The translations under genes and the position numbers were made by a program. Below are positions 53,302-62,604 of a DNA stretch of 64,000 bases, in pieces. A model generated the notes under the pieces. That model did not search any database. It was not told where the DNA came from and saw only the letters and a list, made by a program, of their open reading frames with translations. Every line of letters begins with the position of its first letter. Positions within the stretch are counted from its first letter, which is position 1. This stretch comes from Bacteriovoracaceae bacterium UBA3083 (lineage in GTDB: Bacteria > Bdellovibrionota > Bacteriovoracia > Bacteriovoracales > Bacteriovoracaceae): assembly GCA_002366565.1 (NCBI GenBank), contig DFBJ01000012.1, forward strand, positions 124,001 through 188,000, read 5' to 3'.

Positions 53302-53658
53302 ATGAAAGTATTATTACTTAGTCTTTTATTTTCTTTTTCTACTTTTTCTCAGGGTATCTATTCTGATTTTGGAATTGCAAGAATTTACTGCTTTGCTGAG
53401 AATGGTGACGTTGAAGTAGAGTTAATGCAAAGAGATAACATCTTTCATTCTCTTAAAACTCTCGGAAAAGATATCTATAATATTAATATTTTGGCAAAAG
53501 TAGATGTGATTCCAAATGGAGTTACACTGTATCTTGAAAATGTCGAGAGATCCCCAGTATCATTTATAGTAGACAATGAAGACAACGTTGTAATTGAGGG
53601 ACTATCTGTCTTAATGGATACAGGAGCAAATTTTAACTTCTATTGTGAAGTCGAATAA
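53302..53658 (+). CDS. Small exported protein
   Basis: 118 residues with signal peptide MKVLLLSLLFSFSTFSQG and AGGAG ribosome site. Two Cys (YCFAEN, FYCEVE) bracket the mature beta-rich protein and may pair. No family recognised. Ends 9 nt before the convergent stop of the M14 deacylase gene. Confidence 0.7.
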   Translation: MKVLLLSLLFSFSTFSQGIYSDFGIARIYCFAENGDVEVELMQRDNIFHSLKTLGKDIYNINILAKVDVIPNGVTLYLENVERSPVSFIVDNEDNVVIEGLSVLMDTGANFNFYCEVE

Positions 53659-53667
53659 GTTCGAATA

Positions 53668-54795
53668 TTAAACGTAGACGTTCTCCATCACCTGAATAAG
53701 CTCTGCTCCACTTTGAACTGAACTACTAGGGTAGTGATTGATAAGCACACCATCAGCAAGGGCCTTTACTTCAAATTTTACAGGTTCATTTCTAAATAAA
53801 TTTTCAAAGTTAATTCCAATTGCTAAAACATCACCCTTTTTAAAATGCTGACCGGGACTTACTTGATAGTCGTAGAGAGCTCCTCTTGGTGCGTAGTAAG
53901 TCTTGTAGTCACTAAGCTTACACTTTACATGCGTTGATGTATTAACTGCTGCTGGGGCCTCTTTAATCATTCCTCTGTGATGTAGGTAATTTAAGATATG
54001 TAAGAGGTCTTCCTCTGCTTCTCTTAGAGAAATTACTTCTTCAGAACCTAGCTCAACAGTGTAGGATTCAAATGGAATTTCATAGTCACGCCCAAGTTTT
54101 TTTAACTCGGCCTGTAAGTTTACCCAAGGCATGAAGGTTGCTTCATCCATGGCCCCACCGAATTCGTTTGGAATAATAAGTCTGTGCGGGAAGTATAGGT
54201 CATCTGATTTCTTCTCTAGGTACTCTGGAACGTAGAGATATCTTGTCGCTATAGGTCCTGTATGTAAGTCAAGAACGTAGTCAGAGTCTGTTGCAAGCTC
54301 TTGGAGAGTTAAGTTTAGAAGACCATTATACTTTGGTCCATACGCCGTATGTTCGGCTTTTTTATTTAGAATAAGTTTCTTTAGTAGCTTCTTATATTCC
54401 TTGCCGATAACTTTATCATCTTCATCAATATGAATTTTAGCAAAATCAGAAATTTCAGTAGAGCTTTTAGTGAAGTCGAAATACAGTCTATTCCAATTAT
54501 CACCAGTATTAGCATTGAATCGTCCAAAAGTGTAAGTCCCAACTTTTGTATCAAGTGCTAGGGGATTTGCCATTGGCAAAATTGTAATCTTACCAATTAT
54601 AGGATTAGTCTCTAGATACTCTAATAGCTTATAAATAACTGCATTGCCCTGGTGTTCAGCTCCGTGAACTGAAGCTTGAATATAACAATGTGGACCTTCA
54701 AATGATCCATCAACTTCAATCACTTTTAGTGAAAGTTCACTGCCACTTGGTTGTTCCCTAAGAGGTATTTTTCTTTTATTAATTATATTAGTCAT
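53668..54795 (-). CDS. M14-type (AstE/aspartoacylase) deacylase, candidate N-succinyl-DAP hydrolase
   Basis: 375 residues. Zinc ligands His44 and Glu47 (HGAEHQG), His178 (DLHTG), and general base Glu in TVELGSEE show the succinylglutamate desuccinylase/aspartoacylase branch of M14. Residues N..TGDNWNR around 94-103 are the substrate-carboxylate site. It is the last gene of the lysine/DAP operon, its start overlapping the lysA stop (TAATG). Since dapD makes the N-succinyl intermediate and no dapE is present in this operon, the natural inference is that this enzyme removes the succinyl group. Confidence 0.82.
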   Translation of the reverse strand: MTNIINKRKIPLREQPSGSELSLKVIEVDGSFEGPHCYIQASVHGAEHQGNAVIYKLLEYLETNPIIGKITILPMANPLALDTKVGTYTFGRFNANTGDNWNRLYFDFTKSSTEISDFAKIHIDEDDKVIGKEYKKLLKKLILNKKAEHTAYGPKYNGLLNLTLQELATDSDYVLDLHTGPIATRYLYVPEYLEKKSDDLYFPHRLIIPNEFGGAMDEATFMPWVNLQAELKKLGRDYEIPFESYTVELGSEEVISLREAEEDLLHILNYLHHRGMIKEAPAAVNTSTHVKCKLSDYKTYYAPRGALYDYQVSPGQHFKKGDVLAIGINFENLFRNEPVKFEVKALADGVLINHYPSSSVQSGAELIQVMENVYV

Positions 54796-56000
54796 TAAAT
54801 TAACCAGTCTGATGATGATTTAATAGTTCTTGGAGTCATGAGATCTCCATTATAGAGAATTACTTCTGCAGGTAAGTTATGGCATAAGAAAAATGGCATC
54901 GCTTCCGTAAAGCCGTAGGCCCCTGCTTGAGAAAATACTAACCAATCACCTTCGTTAATATCATTTGGTAGCTGGAAAGTTCCTAGTTTATCAAGGGCCG
55001 TACATAGTGGTCCATGAACAGTGAACTCTGAAGTTTCAGCATTACTTTCTCTAAACATTTCACAAGGGAAAGTTTGGTTCGTAAGAGCAGGCCTTGCAAT
55101 ATGGTTTATACCACCATCTAGAACAAGAAGCTCTTTACCTCTTACTGTTTTTCTATCTATTACTTGACTTAAATAGTGCCCATATGGACCAGTACAAAAC
55201 CTTCCAAGTTCCATCCAGATCGTTTGAAGATTATGCTCTTTTTTTAGTTTTTTTAGTAACGAATTTACATCTTTAAAATCAATTTCTTTTTCACCCTCGG
55301 CATATGGAATACCAAGACCGCCACCAAGGTCTATGACCTTCATTTCAATATCCATATTTTTTGAAAGCTCTTGCAGAGAAAGAATTGTCTTTGTCCAAAT
55401 TTTTTCAAGCTGACTTAATTCAAGAATATTTCCCCATTGAAAAACATGGAATCCTTGAAAGTCTAAGTTTGTACATTTGGATTTATCGAGCTTCATCCAT
55501 TCTTTTGCATCTAAACCAAAAGGTGTAATATCATCTCCACCAAGTACAGATTTACCTTCATCCCAATCTAATTGAGCACGAAGAAGAACCTTAGGCCTAG
55601 CTGATAATTCTGCGGCAATTTCGTCAAGCCAGTAGGCCTGATTCAAACTTTCAAGAACTACAACATTAACTTCATTGATAATCATTGAACGTAGATACTT
55701 TCTAGACTTACTTGGACCTGTTGAGAGAATATCTTCAGGAAGAATACCCGAGCTAAGTACTTGCTCTAATTCTCCCTGAGAAGCAACATCAAGACCAAAG
55801 TCTAAGTTACGAAATATCTTTAAAATTGCAGACATTGGATTGGCCTTACAGGCGTACCAGAGCTTTATAGAGTCATCACGATTTTCTCGCATATAAGTTA
55901 AGTGTCCCTTCAGTCCATCTAGATCGTAGAAATAGAAAGAAGAGTCCAGTCTCTTGATGACTCGTTTTAATTGATCTTTGTGTTCGCTCTTTAGCTTCAA
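54795..56000 (-). CDS. lysA: Fold-III PLP decarboxylase, LysA family (atypical substrate motif)
   Basis: 401 residues. PLP lysine Lys52 in YACKANP, GGGLGIPY glycine loop, and ELGRF phosphate-binding motif place it in the diaminopimelate/ornithine decarboxylase fold III group. However Cys333 lies in GPLCTALDKLG, whereas genuine DAP decarboxylases have GPxCESGD, and the active-site Gly/Tyr segment reads QAGAYGFTEAMPFF. This is closer to BtrK-type decarboxylases that act on acylated amino acids. Operon position still argues for a lysine or DAP role. Confidence 0.75.
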   Translation of the reverse strand: MKLKSEHKDQLKRVIKRLDSSFYFYDLDGLKGHLTYMRENRDDSIKLWYACKANPMSAILKIFRNLDFGLDVASQGELEQVLSSGILPEDILSTGPSKSRKYLRSMIINEVNVVVLESLNQAYWLDEIAAELSARPKVLLRAQLDWDEGKSVLGGDDITPFGLDAKEWMKLDKSKCTNLDFQGFHVFQWGNILELSQLEKIWTKTILSLQELSKNMDIEMKVIDLGGGLGIPYAEGEKEIDFKDVNSLLKKLKKEHNLQTIWMELGRFCTGPYGHYLSQVIDRKTVRGKELLVLDGGINHIARPALTNQTFPCEMFRESNAETSEFTVHGPLCTALDKLGTFQLPNDINEGDWLVFSQAGAYGFTEAMPFFLCHNLPAEVILYNGDLMTPRTIKSSSDWLI

Positions 56001-56016
56001 GTAAGGCCCCTATTGA

Positions 56017-56781
56017 TTATCTTAAAAATTGTTCTAGTTCTAGAGATGCATCACTTTTCTCATCTCTAAATTTAACAATAAGTGCACAGTTCATATTTAG
56101 ACCCATGTCTTTTGCCCAAGAAAGCTTTGAGTTAACAGGTCTTGTCCCTGGAACAACAATAGCGTTCTCTGGGATTGGTTCACCTTTATCAAGCATTCTT
56201 TCGTTTACACAGTCATAAACTGGAACACCTTTTGAAAGAATTACACCTGGAGCAATAACTGCGCCTTTTAGGACTTGAATACCTTCAACTATTACAGCAC
56301 CTGCTCCAATAAATGCGTTGTCTTCTATAATCACTGGAGCAAGACCAACAGGCTCTAGTACACCACCAATTTGAACTCCAGCAGAAAGGTGAACATTTTT
56401 TCCAATTTGAGCACAAGATCCTACAAGAGCATGTGAATCAATCATTGTTCCTTCGTCTACATAAGCTCCAACATTTACGTATGCTGGTGGCATAAGGATT
56501 ACACCCTTAGCAATATATGATCCTCTTCTTACAGCAGTTCCACCAGGAACCATTCTCACTCCTTGCTCAGGAGTAAACTTTTGAGGAGGTAAGTTATGCT
56601 TATCTACGAAACCATGAAAGTGCTCATGAGAGAATTCTACAAGGTCACCATTTTTAAAAGACGATAGGATTGCTTGCTTAACTTCTACGTTTGCAACCCA
56701 TTTTCCATCTACTTTATTTGCTGACCTGATTTCACCTTTTTCTAAAAGGTCTAGTGCTTCTTTCCAATTTAATTCTGACAT
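56017..56781 (-). CDS. dapD: Tetrahydrodipicolinate N-succinyltransferase
   Basis: 254 residues from the ATG at 56781 (AAGGA 7 nt before); a start ten codons upstream has no site. The centre is a left-handed beta-helix of hexapeptide repeats (VNVGAYVDEGTMIDSHALVG, VHLSAGVQIGGVLEP, FIGAGAVIVEG), with the ALVGSCAQIG and PGTRPV segments of DapD. It uses succinyl-CoA on tetrahydrodipicolinate, so the organism uses the succinylase branch of DAP synthesis. Lies 16 nt after dapA. Confidence 0.93.
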   Translation of the reverse strand: MSELNWKEALDLLEKGEIRSANKVDGKWVANVEVKQAILSSFKNGDLVEFSHEHFHGFVDKHNLPPQKFTPEQGVRMVPGGTAVRRGSYIAKGVILMPPAYVNVGAYVDEGTMIDSHALVGSCAQIGKNVHLSAGVQIGGVLEPVGLAPVIIEDNAFIGAGAVIVEGIQVLKGAVIAPGVILSKGVPVYDCVNERMLDKGEPIPENAIVVPGTRPVNSKLSWAKDMGLNMNCALIVKFRDEKSDASLELEQFLR

Positions 56782-56797
56782 ATTATTTCCTTTTTTA

Positions 56798-57673
56798 TTA
56801 ATTCCATTCATTGATTTTAGAGTGTGATGTTCTTAGAATTGAATCATCTTCAATTTCTTTATGAGTAAGTGGTGCTCTAAGAGTGTCCGATGTAATTTGA
56901 CCATCAATTTTCATAAGTCTCTTCACAGGAATTGGGTTAGAGGCCATAAAAAGAGAGTTTGAGCACTCATTCCAAAGTGACTTCTCATTTTCATTTAACT
57001 TATTTTCTAATGCCTTTTGTACATATGAGTTTGTCTTCTTTGCCCAAACATTAGATGCAACAGAGACAAGACCTTTTGCTCCAAGAGGTGTGTACTCTGG
57101 CAGCATGGCATCGTCGCCACTATAAACTAGAGCGTTAGGTGCTGTTTCAACATACTTCTTAAAGTCTTCAGTAGACCCACTTGCTTCTTTTATTGCCCAG
57201 AAGTTAGGATGATCTTTAAGCATATCGATGGCCTCAAATGACATCTTAACTCCAGTTCTTCCTGGAACATTGTAGAGCATACAAGGTCTTGTACTTGAGT
57301 CTAGTAGGCTTTTAAACCATTCGTATTGACCCACTTTTCCTGGCTTTGCGTAAAGAGGAGTAACAAGAAGATAAGAGTGAACTGCTAGAGTCTCTAGGTA
57401 ATCAACCCAACGTCTTGTTTGATTAAGGTTTATACCTCCAACCCCAACCATTATTGGTGTTGTAAGCCCTAGGGATAAAGTATGCTCTAGGATTTTAATT
57501 TTTTCATCTTCATCTAAATTTAATGATTCACCAGTACTTCCAAGAATAAGAATTCCATTCCCAGCACTTTCTTGATCTTTAAGAACTTTCGTCAAGTCTT
57601 CGTAGTGAACAGAACCATCTTCTTTCATAGGAGTGATAACTGCCGTCCATAACTTATAGTCGTTTAGATTCAT
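56798..57673 (-). CDS. dapA: 4-hydroxy-tetrahydrodipicolinate synthase
   Basis: 291 residues of the class I aldolase TIM barrel. Schiff-base Lys162 in AIKEASG, catalytic Tyr134 in YNVPGRTG, and the LGSTGES substrate motif at 44-50. Condenses pyruvate with aspartate semialdehyde. Starts 10 nt after dapB and has an AAGGA ribosome site. Confidence 0.95.
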   Translation of the reverse strand: MNLNDYKLWTAVITPMKEDGSVHYEDLTKVLKDQESAGNGILILGSTGESLNLDEDEKIKILEHTLSLGLTTPIMVGVGGINLNQTRRWVDYLETLAVHSYLLVTPLYAKPGKVGQYEWFKSLLDSSTRPCMLYNVPGRTGVKMSFEAIDMLKDHPNFWAIKEASGSTEDFKKYVETAPNALVYSGDDAMLPEYTPLGAKGLVSVASNVWAKKTNSYVQKALENKLNENEKSLWNECSNSLFMASNPIPVKRLMKIDGQITSDTLRAPLTHKEIEDDSILRTSHSKINEWN

Positions 57674-57683
57674 CGTAATTTCC

Positions 57684-58355
57684 TTATTTTAACAATTTAT
57701 TTAGTGTTAAGTCTTCGAAGTCGTAGAGACCAAAATCTAAGTCATTAAAGTATTCGCAGGCCTTAATAGCACCTGAGGCAAAAATACTTCTATCTGTAGC
57801 TTGATGTCTTAGTGAGATAATTTCATTTGGTGTCTTAAGCTCTATAGTATGGTCTCCGACAACATCACCAATTCTTTCATGAGTGATTTCAGCATCAGTT
57901 TTGGCCCACTCTTTCCACTTTAAAGCAGTTCCACTTGGCGCGTCTAGCTTCTTAGTGTGATGCACTTCATGCAGGCTCATTTCATAATCTTTAAATAATA
58001 GGTTGGCCTTAACTAAGCAGTCAGAGATCATTTTATGAACTAAGTTCATTCCGATTGAAAAGTTAGATGCTTTAATCCACTTACAATTTGATTCTCTAAC
58101 TCTAGTTGAAAGCTCACTTGTCCACTCAAGACCTGTAGCACCTGTTACAAGGTTTATCTTTGATTCTAAGAGCGTATCGATAAGAGATTCAAATACAGGT
58201 CCATTTACAAAACAGATAGCTACATCAAACTTTGAGAGCTTCTCTTTTGTCGCTAAATTCTTAGAGTCAAAAATCTCAAAGCTTGAGTTAGATTCTTTTA
58301 AGAGTTTGGCAACGTGTGAACCTGTTTTTCCATTTCCTATAATTGCGTAATTCAA
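57684..58355 (-). CDS. dapB: 4-hydroxy-tetrahydrodipicolinate reductase
   Basis: 223 residues. Start is the TTG at 58355, one base after the lysC stop and with GGAGAG upstream, giving the normal start (L)NYAIIGNGKTGSHV; a longer frame running into lysC is an artefact. NAD(P) motif GNGKTG, catalytic HHTKKLDAPSGTA. The N-terminal domain is shortened compared with E. coli DapB. Reduces the DapA product to tetrahydrodipicolinate. The 1-nt gap indicates coupling with lysC. Confidence 0.93.
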   Translation of the reverse strand: MNYAIIGNGKTGSHVAKLLKESNSSFEIFDSKNLATKEKLSKFDVAICFVNGPVFESLIDTLLESKINLVTGATGLEWTSELSTRVRESNCKWIKASNFSIGMNLVHKMISDCLVKANLLFKDYEMSLHEVHHTKKLDAPSGTALKWKEWAKTDAEITHERIGDVVGDHTIELKTPNEIISLRHQATDRSIFASGAIKACEYFNDLDFGLYDFEDLTLNKLLK

Positions 58356-58356
58356 T

Positions 58357-59706
58357 TTACTCTCCAATAAAATGAGTATGTAGTTTTTGTACAGCTTCAT
58401 GTGCTCTAGAGGCATCAACGAGAAAGCAAAAATTATGCTTAGATGCACCTAAACAAATCATTCGTACATTGATATCACCAAGTGCGTTGAAGATTTGTCC
58501 CGCGAGACCTGCTGTGTGGTTAATATTGTTACCTATAAGAGACACTAAGCAAAGATTTTCTTCTACTTTTACAGTGGCAAGAGTCTCTAGTTCGGTAATT
58601 AATTTCTTGTTTAGGAGAGTAGAATCCTCAACTGTTAGAGAGACTGATATTTCTGAAGTCGTAATACTGTCGACACTAACCTTATATTGATTAAATATTT
58701 TAAAGATTTCATATAGGAACCCATGAGAATGAAGCATTTTTGGAGTACTTAAAGTAAGTAGACTCTGCTCTTTCTTTATCGCCATTGCTCTAATAAGTGG
58801 AGCGTCACTACATTCTCCCTTAATCCATGTTCCTGTAGCATGAGGCTCATAGCTTGATCCTACATAAACAGAGATGCCTTCGCGTAGTGCGGGAGTTAAC
58901 GTTGTTGGGTGGAGGATTTTTGCCCCAAATGTAGCAAGTTCCGCTGCTTCTGAGAAAGTGATCTCACTCATAAGCTTCGCCTCAGGAACAATTCTAGGGT
59001 CAGTGGTTGCTATCCCAGCTACATCTGTCCAAATCTGTAGAATATCAGCTCCAAGTCCTTCAGCAATTAGTGCTGCACTATAATCGCTTCCACCACGCCC
59101 AAGAGTAGTCGTGTGACCATCTTCACTTTGTCCTATAAAGCCTTGAGTGACATAAATCTCTTCGCCTGTCTTACACTTACTAAGGTGTTCGTTACATAGG
59201 CTTCTAATTTCTTTAATTATTGGTTGAGCTTTACCAAATTGGTCATCTGTTCTAAGTACTTTTCTTATATCAAAATTTGAAACGGTCTTATTACCTTCCC
59301 AGGCAAGCTCTAGAGCTCTTGTGAATAATAGGGAAGACATACGTTCACCTAGAGACTGGATAGCATCAAATGCCTTAGCAGAGCAGTCTCTTAGGAGGTT
59401 AATACCTTTAGATATTGTTTTAACTTCACTTAGTAGTTTATCTAACTCTGTAAGGTCAGTAAGTCCTAAGTCGCTAGCTATAGAGTGATGCTTTTCTATG
59501 ATTTCATTTACGATAACTTCACAAGCTTCCCAGTCAGAGGTAAGAGCGGTCTTACTCAACTTGATAAGGTTGTTAGTTGTTCCATAAGTTGCTGATACGG
59601 TCACGAGATTGGCCTTATGCTCTAGGGCAACATTAGCAGATCTTCTCATTGCAACAGCATCTGCCATTGAGCTTCCACCAAATTTAGCAACAATAATTTT
59701 TGTCAT
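58357..59706 (-). CDS. lysC: Aspartate kinase
   Basis: 449 residues. Kinase domain with KFGGSS at 8-13, 'TLGRGGSDYSAALIAEGLGA' and 'ITFSEAAELATFGAKILHP'. The C-terminal 150 residues hold two ACT domains (SVDSITTSEISVSLTV; VSLIGNNINHTAGLAGQIFNALG), the site of lysine feedback in such enzymes. First gene of the operon and directly under a lysine riboswitch, so it is probably controlled at both enzyme and RNA level. GGAG ribosome site 7 nt upstream. Confidence 0.96.
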   Translation of the reverse strand: MTKIIVAKFGGSSMADAVAMRRSANVALEHKANLVTVSATYGTTNNLIKLSKTALTSDWEACEVIVNEIIEKHHSIASDLGLTDLTELDKLLSEVKTISKGINLLRDCSAKAFDAIQSLGERMSSLLFTRALELAWEGNKTVSNFDIRKVLRTDDQFGKAQPIIKEIRSLCNEHLSKCKTGEEIYVTQGFIGQSEDGHTTTLGRGGSDYSAALIAEGLGADILQIWTDVAGIATTDPRIVPEAKLMSEITFSEAAELATFGAKILHPTTLTPALREGISVYVGSSYEPHATGTWIKGECSDAPLIRAMAIKKEQSLLTLSTPKMLHSHGFLYEIFKIFNQYKVSVDSITTSEISVSLTVEDSTLLNKKLITELETLATVKVEENLCLVSLIGNNINHTAGLAGQIFNALGDINVRMICLGASKHNFCFLVDASRAHEAVQKLHTHFIGE

Positions 59707-59770
59707 TTACTTCTCCAAAGTAATTCTTCATAGATATAAATAGGCAAGGGATAGCAGATAGAAAGTATTT

Positions 59771-59905
59771 CTCTAGAAGTTCTCCACATAGCCTGTGACA
59801 GTCCTAGGGATTCAGCCCCAGTGACCAATGAGAAAACTTTTTGGGACTTTACTCATTTCGGCAAATCTTCCCTCGCTCACAATCACTAGATCCAAAAATC
59901 TTCTT
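59771..59905 (-). promoter_or_regulatory. Lysine riboswitch (L box), compact form
   Basis: The minus strand carries the L-box core in order: GCCGAA (plus 59857-59862), GGGGCTGAATCCC (59808-59820), CTGTCACAGGC (59791-59801) and GTGGAG (59782-59787), with AGAAG (59900-59904 side) and CTTCT (59775-59779) for P1. This is the same series as in the E. coli lysC leader. The 5' part between P1 and GCCGAA is about 40 nt, shorter than usual, so the P2 branch seems reduced. It lies 65 nt before lysC; the expression platform is not resolved. Confidence 0.85.
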
Positions 59906-60050
59906 GCAAGTTACCTAAGATATGCGCCTCTTCAATATGAAAATGCTAACTAAAAGTGCTCAATTGTTCAACTAAGATTTACAAAAAGATAAAAAAGCTT
60001 CAATATTATTGCCAGTATTAAGCGTTTTTAATTTTTTAAGGATAAAAAGT

Positions 60051-61166
60051 ATGAAGAAAGTCGGATTTATTGGTTGGAGAGGAATGGTTGGTTCAGTCCT
60101 AATGGATAGAATGAACGAATTAAAAGACTTTGATCAAATGGAATCATATTTCTTTTCGACTTCTCAAGTCGGACAAGAGGCTCCGGCCTACTCTAGTGAA
60201 AAGCTTCTAAAAGACGCTAATAGCATAGATGAACTTAGAGCAATGGACGTTATTGTTACTTGCCAAGGTGGAGATTATACAAAATCTATTCATCCTAGTC
60301 TTAGAGAGAGCGGATGGAATGGCTACTGGGTCGATGCTGCAAGTACTTTAAGAATGAAAGACTCAAGTATCATCGTATTAGATCCAGTAAATAGAGATGT
60401 AATAGATAAGGGATTAAATAACGGAGTTAAAGATTTCGTTGGTGGTAATTGCACAGTATCTCTCATGATGATGTCTCTTGGTGGCCTATTTAAGCATGAT
60501 GCTATTGAGTGGCTTACATCAATGACTTATCAAGCTGCCTCTGGTGGTGGCGCTAGACATATGAAAGAGCTTCTCACGCAGATGAATACAATAGGCTCTA
60601 ATTTTGTAAATATGGATAAAGATCTGGCCCGCAATATTACTGAAGTTGATAGATTAGTTACAAATACTTTTAGAGACGGATCTCTTGATACAAGTTGCTT
60701 TGGAGCACCTCTAGCAGGAAACCTTATTCCTTGGATTGATTCAGCTGTAGAGGCCGGGCAAACTAGAGAGGAATGGAAAGGTATTTCTGAAACAAATAAA
60801 ATTCTTGGACGAACTGACAATATCATACCAATTGATGGAACATGTGTTCGTATAGGAACGATGAGATGTCATTCTCAGGCCTTCACTATTAAGCTTAAGA
60901 AAGATATTCCAATGGATGAGATTACTCAGATGATCGGCTCTCATAATGACTGGGTAAAGGTTATTGATAACTCTCCTGAAGAAACAAGAGCTAGTCTTAC
61001 TCCAGCTGCGGTAAGCGGAACAATGGATATTCCAATTGGACGCCTTAGGAAAATGAATATTGGCGGAGAGTATTTAAACGCTTTCACTTGTGGTGACCAA
61101 TTACTTTGGGGTGCAGCAGAGCCAGTAAGAAGAATGTTAAACATCCTTCTTGAAAGTGGAAAATAG
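60051..61166 (+). CDS. asd: Aspartate-semialdehyde dehydrogenase
   Basis: 371 residues from the ATG at 60051, which has AAGGAT 8 nt upstream; a longer frame begins at 60009 without one. NADP motif GWRGMVG at 8-14, catalytic Cys134 in GGNCTV, and the 'QAASGGGARHMKEL' segment of the Gram-negative Asd type, whose length it matches. Supplies the DapA substrate. Transcribed divergently from the lysC operon. Confidence 0.96.
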   Translation: MKKVGFIGWRGMVGSVLMDRMNELKDFDQMESYFFSTSQVGQEAPAYSSEKLLKDANSIDELRAMDVIVTCQGGDYTKSIHPSLRESGWNGYWVDAASTLRMKDSSIIVLDPVNRDVIDKGLNNGVKDFVGGNCTVSLMMMSLGGLFKHDAIEWLTSMTYQAASGGGARHMKELLTQMNTIGSNFVNMDKDLARNITEVDRLVTNTFRDGSLDTSCFGAPLAGNLIPWIDSAVEAGQTREEWKGISETNKILGRTDNIIPIDGTCVRIGTMRCHSQAFTIKLKKDIPMDEITQMIGSHNDWVKVIDNSPEETRASLTPAAVSGTMDIPIGRLRKMNIGGEYLNAFTCGDQLLWGAAEPVRRMLNILLESGK

Positions 61167-61425
61167 CACTAAGAAAAAAGTTGTCGTTTACAGTATTGCA
61201 GCACTTGTTTTTATTTCGATATTTCTTGCAAGTTACTTTGATAAAGATAATAACTTGCGAGATGAGGCCATAAAAATGGGTGATACATACTACTGTGAAA
61301 AAATCCAAACAGGTTTCATCAAAAAGAAGTGCTTTGAAGTTGTAGAAAGAAAACTACAACTTCTAAAGCAATGTCAGAGTAAGCATGGGAAGTTTTCTAA
61401 AGAATGTAATAATCTGGCTTACTAA
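61156..61425 (+). CDS. Small membrane-anchored Cys protein
   Basis: 89 residues from the GTG at 61156 (TTG at 61150 is possible), overlapping the asd stop, so translated by coupling. One membrane helix near the start (VVVYSIAALVFISIFLASYF), then a charged extracytoplasmic tail with four Cys (YYCEK, KKCFE, KQCQS, KECNN) that could form two disulfides. No family recognised. Confidence 0.6.
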   Translation: MENSTKKKVVVYSIAALVFISIFLASYFDKDNNLRDEAIKMGDTYYCEKIQTGFIKKKCFEVVERKLQLLKQCQSKHGKFSKECNNLAY

Positions 61426-61454
61426 CTAAGAATCTACTATAGGACATTTTCTTT

Positions 61455-62324
61455 CTATTTATCATTTAAAATTTTAATATATGGAATTGCATTAATTTTA
61501 AGTACATCTTCTGTTTCTATTTTTTCACTAGGGTAGTTACTTGTCCTATACCAGGTACGACACAGATCATCTGAGTCAAAATCTGTATCAAAGTCAGAAC
61601 CTCCACGAACAAGAATTCCTTCTAACTCATAAGTGTTGTTATTAAATACTGGTGCCCCTGAGTTTCCAACCATTGCGTCTAGATCAGTTGGAAATATTAG
61701 TTTATTACCATTTGTATCTAGGACTTTTGCGTCTGTGGAGATCACTGTAGGGATACCTACAGGGTGTCCAATCATAAATAAAGGATCATCTTTAGACAGT
61801 GAGTTTGATTTATTATAAGAGACGGGTAGTCTATCTAGTACGTCTCTATCTAGTTCAATGACTGCGTAATCAAGGTGTGTAAGATAGTTCTTTTCTCTGG
61901 CGAGAAGGCTCTTACATGTATAGATTTGATTATCTTTAAACTCTCCAATAAGTGAATGATCTGTGTAGTTGAAAGAAATGACCATGTTTTTACAGTCGTT
62001 CTCAGTGATTACACAATGACCTGCGGTTAAGACCTTATTTTTGTCGATCAGCACGCCAGAGCAACCAAATTTACTAGGGGAGTTTGCGAATCTCTCATAG
62101 TGACACATCCCTTTTAGATCGATTAAAGATGATGTTTGGAGAGTTAAAGTATTATTTGATTTTGTATTTTTCTTCGTTATAAAAGCTGTTGATCTAGCTA
62201 ATTCTCTGATTTTTTTATTAGTGATTTCATCTAATTTATAGCGATCATCGCTTGGCCCATGGATCGACCCATAGCTCAAACTCGATACAAGCATTAATGT
62301 TAAATAAAATGAAATAGATCTCAT
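61455..62324 (-). CDS. Exported trypsin-like serine protease (S1 family)
   Basis: 289 residues with signal peptide MRSISFYLTLMLVSSLSYG. Catalytic triad His103 (LTAGHC), Asp152 (LDYAVIEL) and Ser222 (GNSGAPV). Segments CSGVLI, 'IGHPVGIPTVISTDAKV' and LEGILVRGGSD parallel the two proteases at 13346 and 14984, making three paralogues in this window; the region between signal and catalytic domain differs. The ribosome site is weak. Confidence 0.92.
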   Translation of the reverse strand: MRSISFYLTLMLVSSLSYGSIHGPSDDRYKLDEITNKKIRELARSTAFITKKNTKSNNTLTLQTSSLIDLKGMCHYERFANSPSKFGCSGVLIDKNKVLTAGHCVITENDCKNMVISFNYTDHSLIGEFKDNQIYTCKSLLAREKNYLTHLDYAVIELDRDVLDRLPVSYNKSNSLSKDDPLFMIGHPVGIPTVISTDAKVLDTNGNKLIFPTDLDAMVGNSGAPVFNNNTYELEGILVRGGSDFDTDFDSDDLCRTWYRTSNYPSEKIETEDVLKINAIPYIKILNDK

Positions 62325-62604
62325 AAGATATATTGTTCAATAGTCATGCCAACTTTTTAGGCCTAAGTACTTAAGTTTATATTTAAGAGTTTGTATTGAT
62401 GTCTACTAATTTGACAGCTGTACTGTATGTCGTTTTTTTCATTTGAAGCATGTACCCGACTTTAACATTATCGTCAGGTATATAGAAAGAATGTTTAATC
62501 TTTAAGCACCCATTGAACTTATTTCAAGTTTCTACTTTATATTCAGTATGCACACTAAGATATGACCATATCTAATTTTAAATTTAAATTAACTGGAGAT
62601 TAAA

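Noticed and set aside
58356..58448. Extended N-terminus of DapB reading into lysC
   Set aside because: The TTG at 58355 with GGAGAG upstream gives the canonical DapB N-terminus; the extension is not conserved DapB sequence.
60530..61308. Several minus-strand frames opposite asd and its small downstream gene
   Set aside because: Shadows of the well-supported asd coding frame; no homology or ribosome sites.
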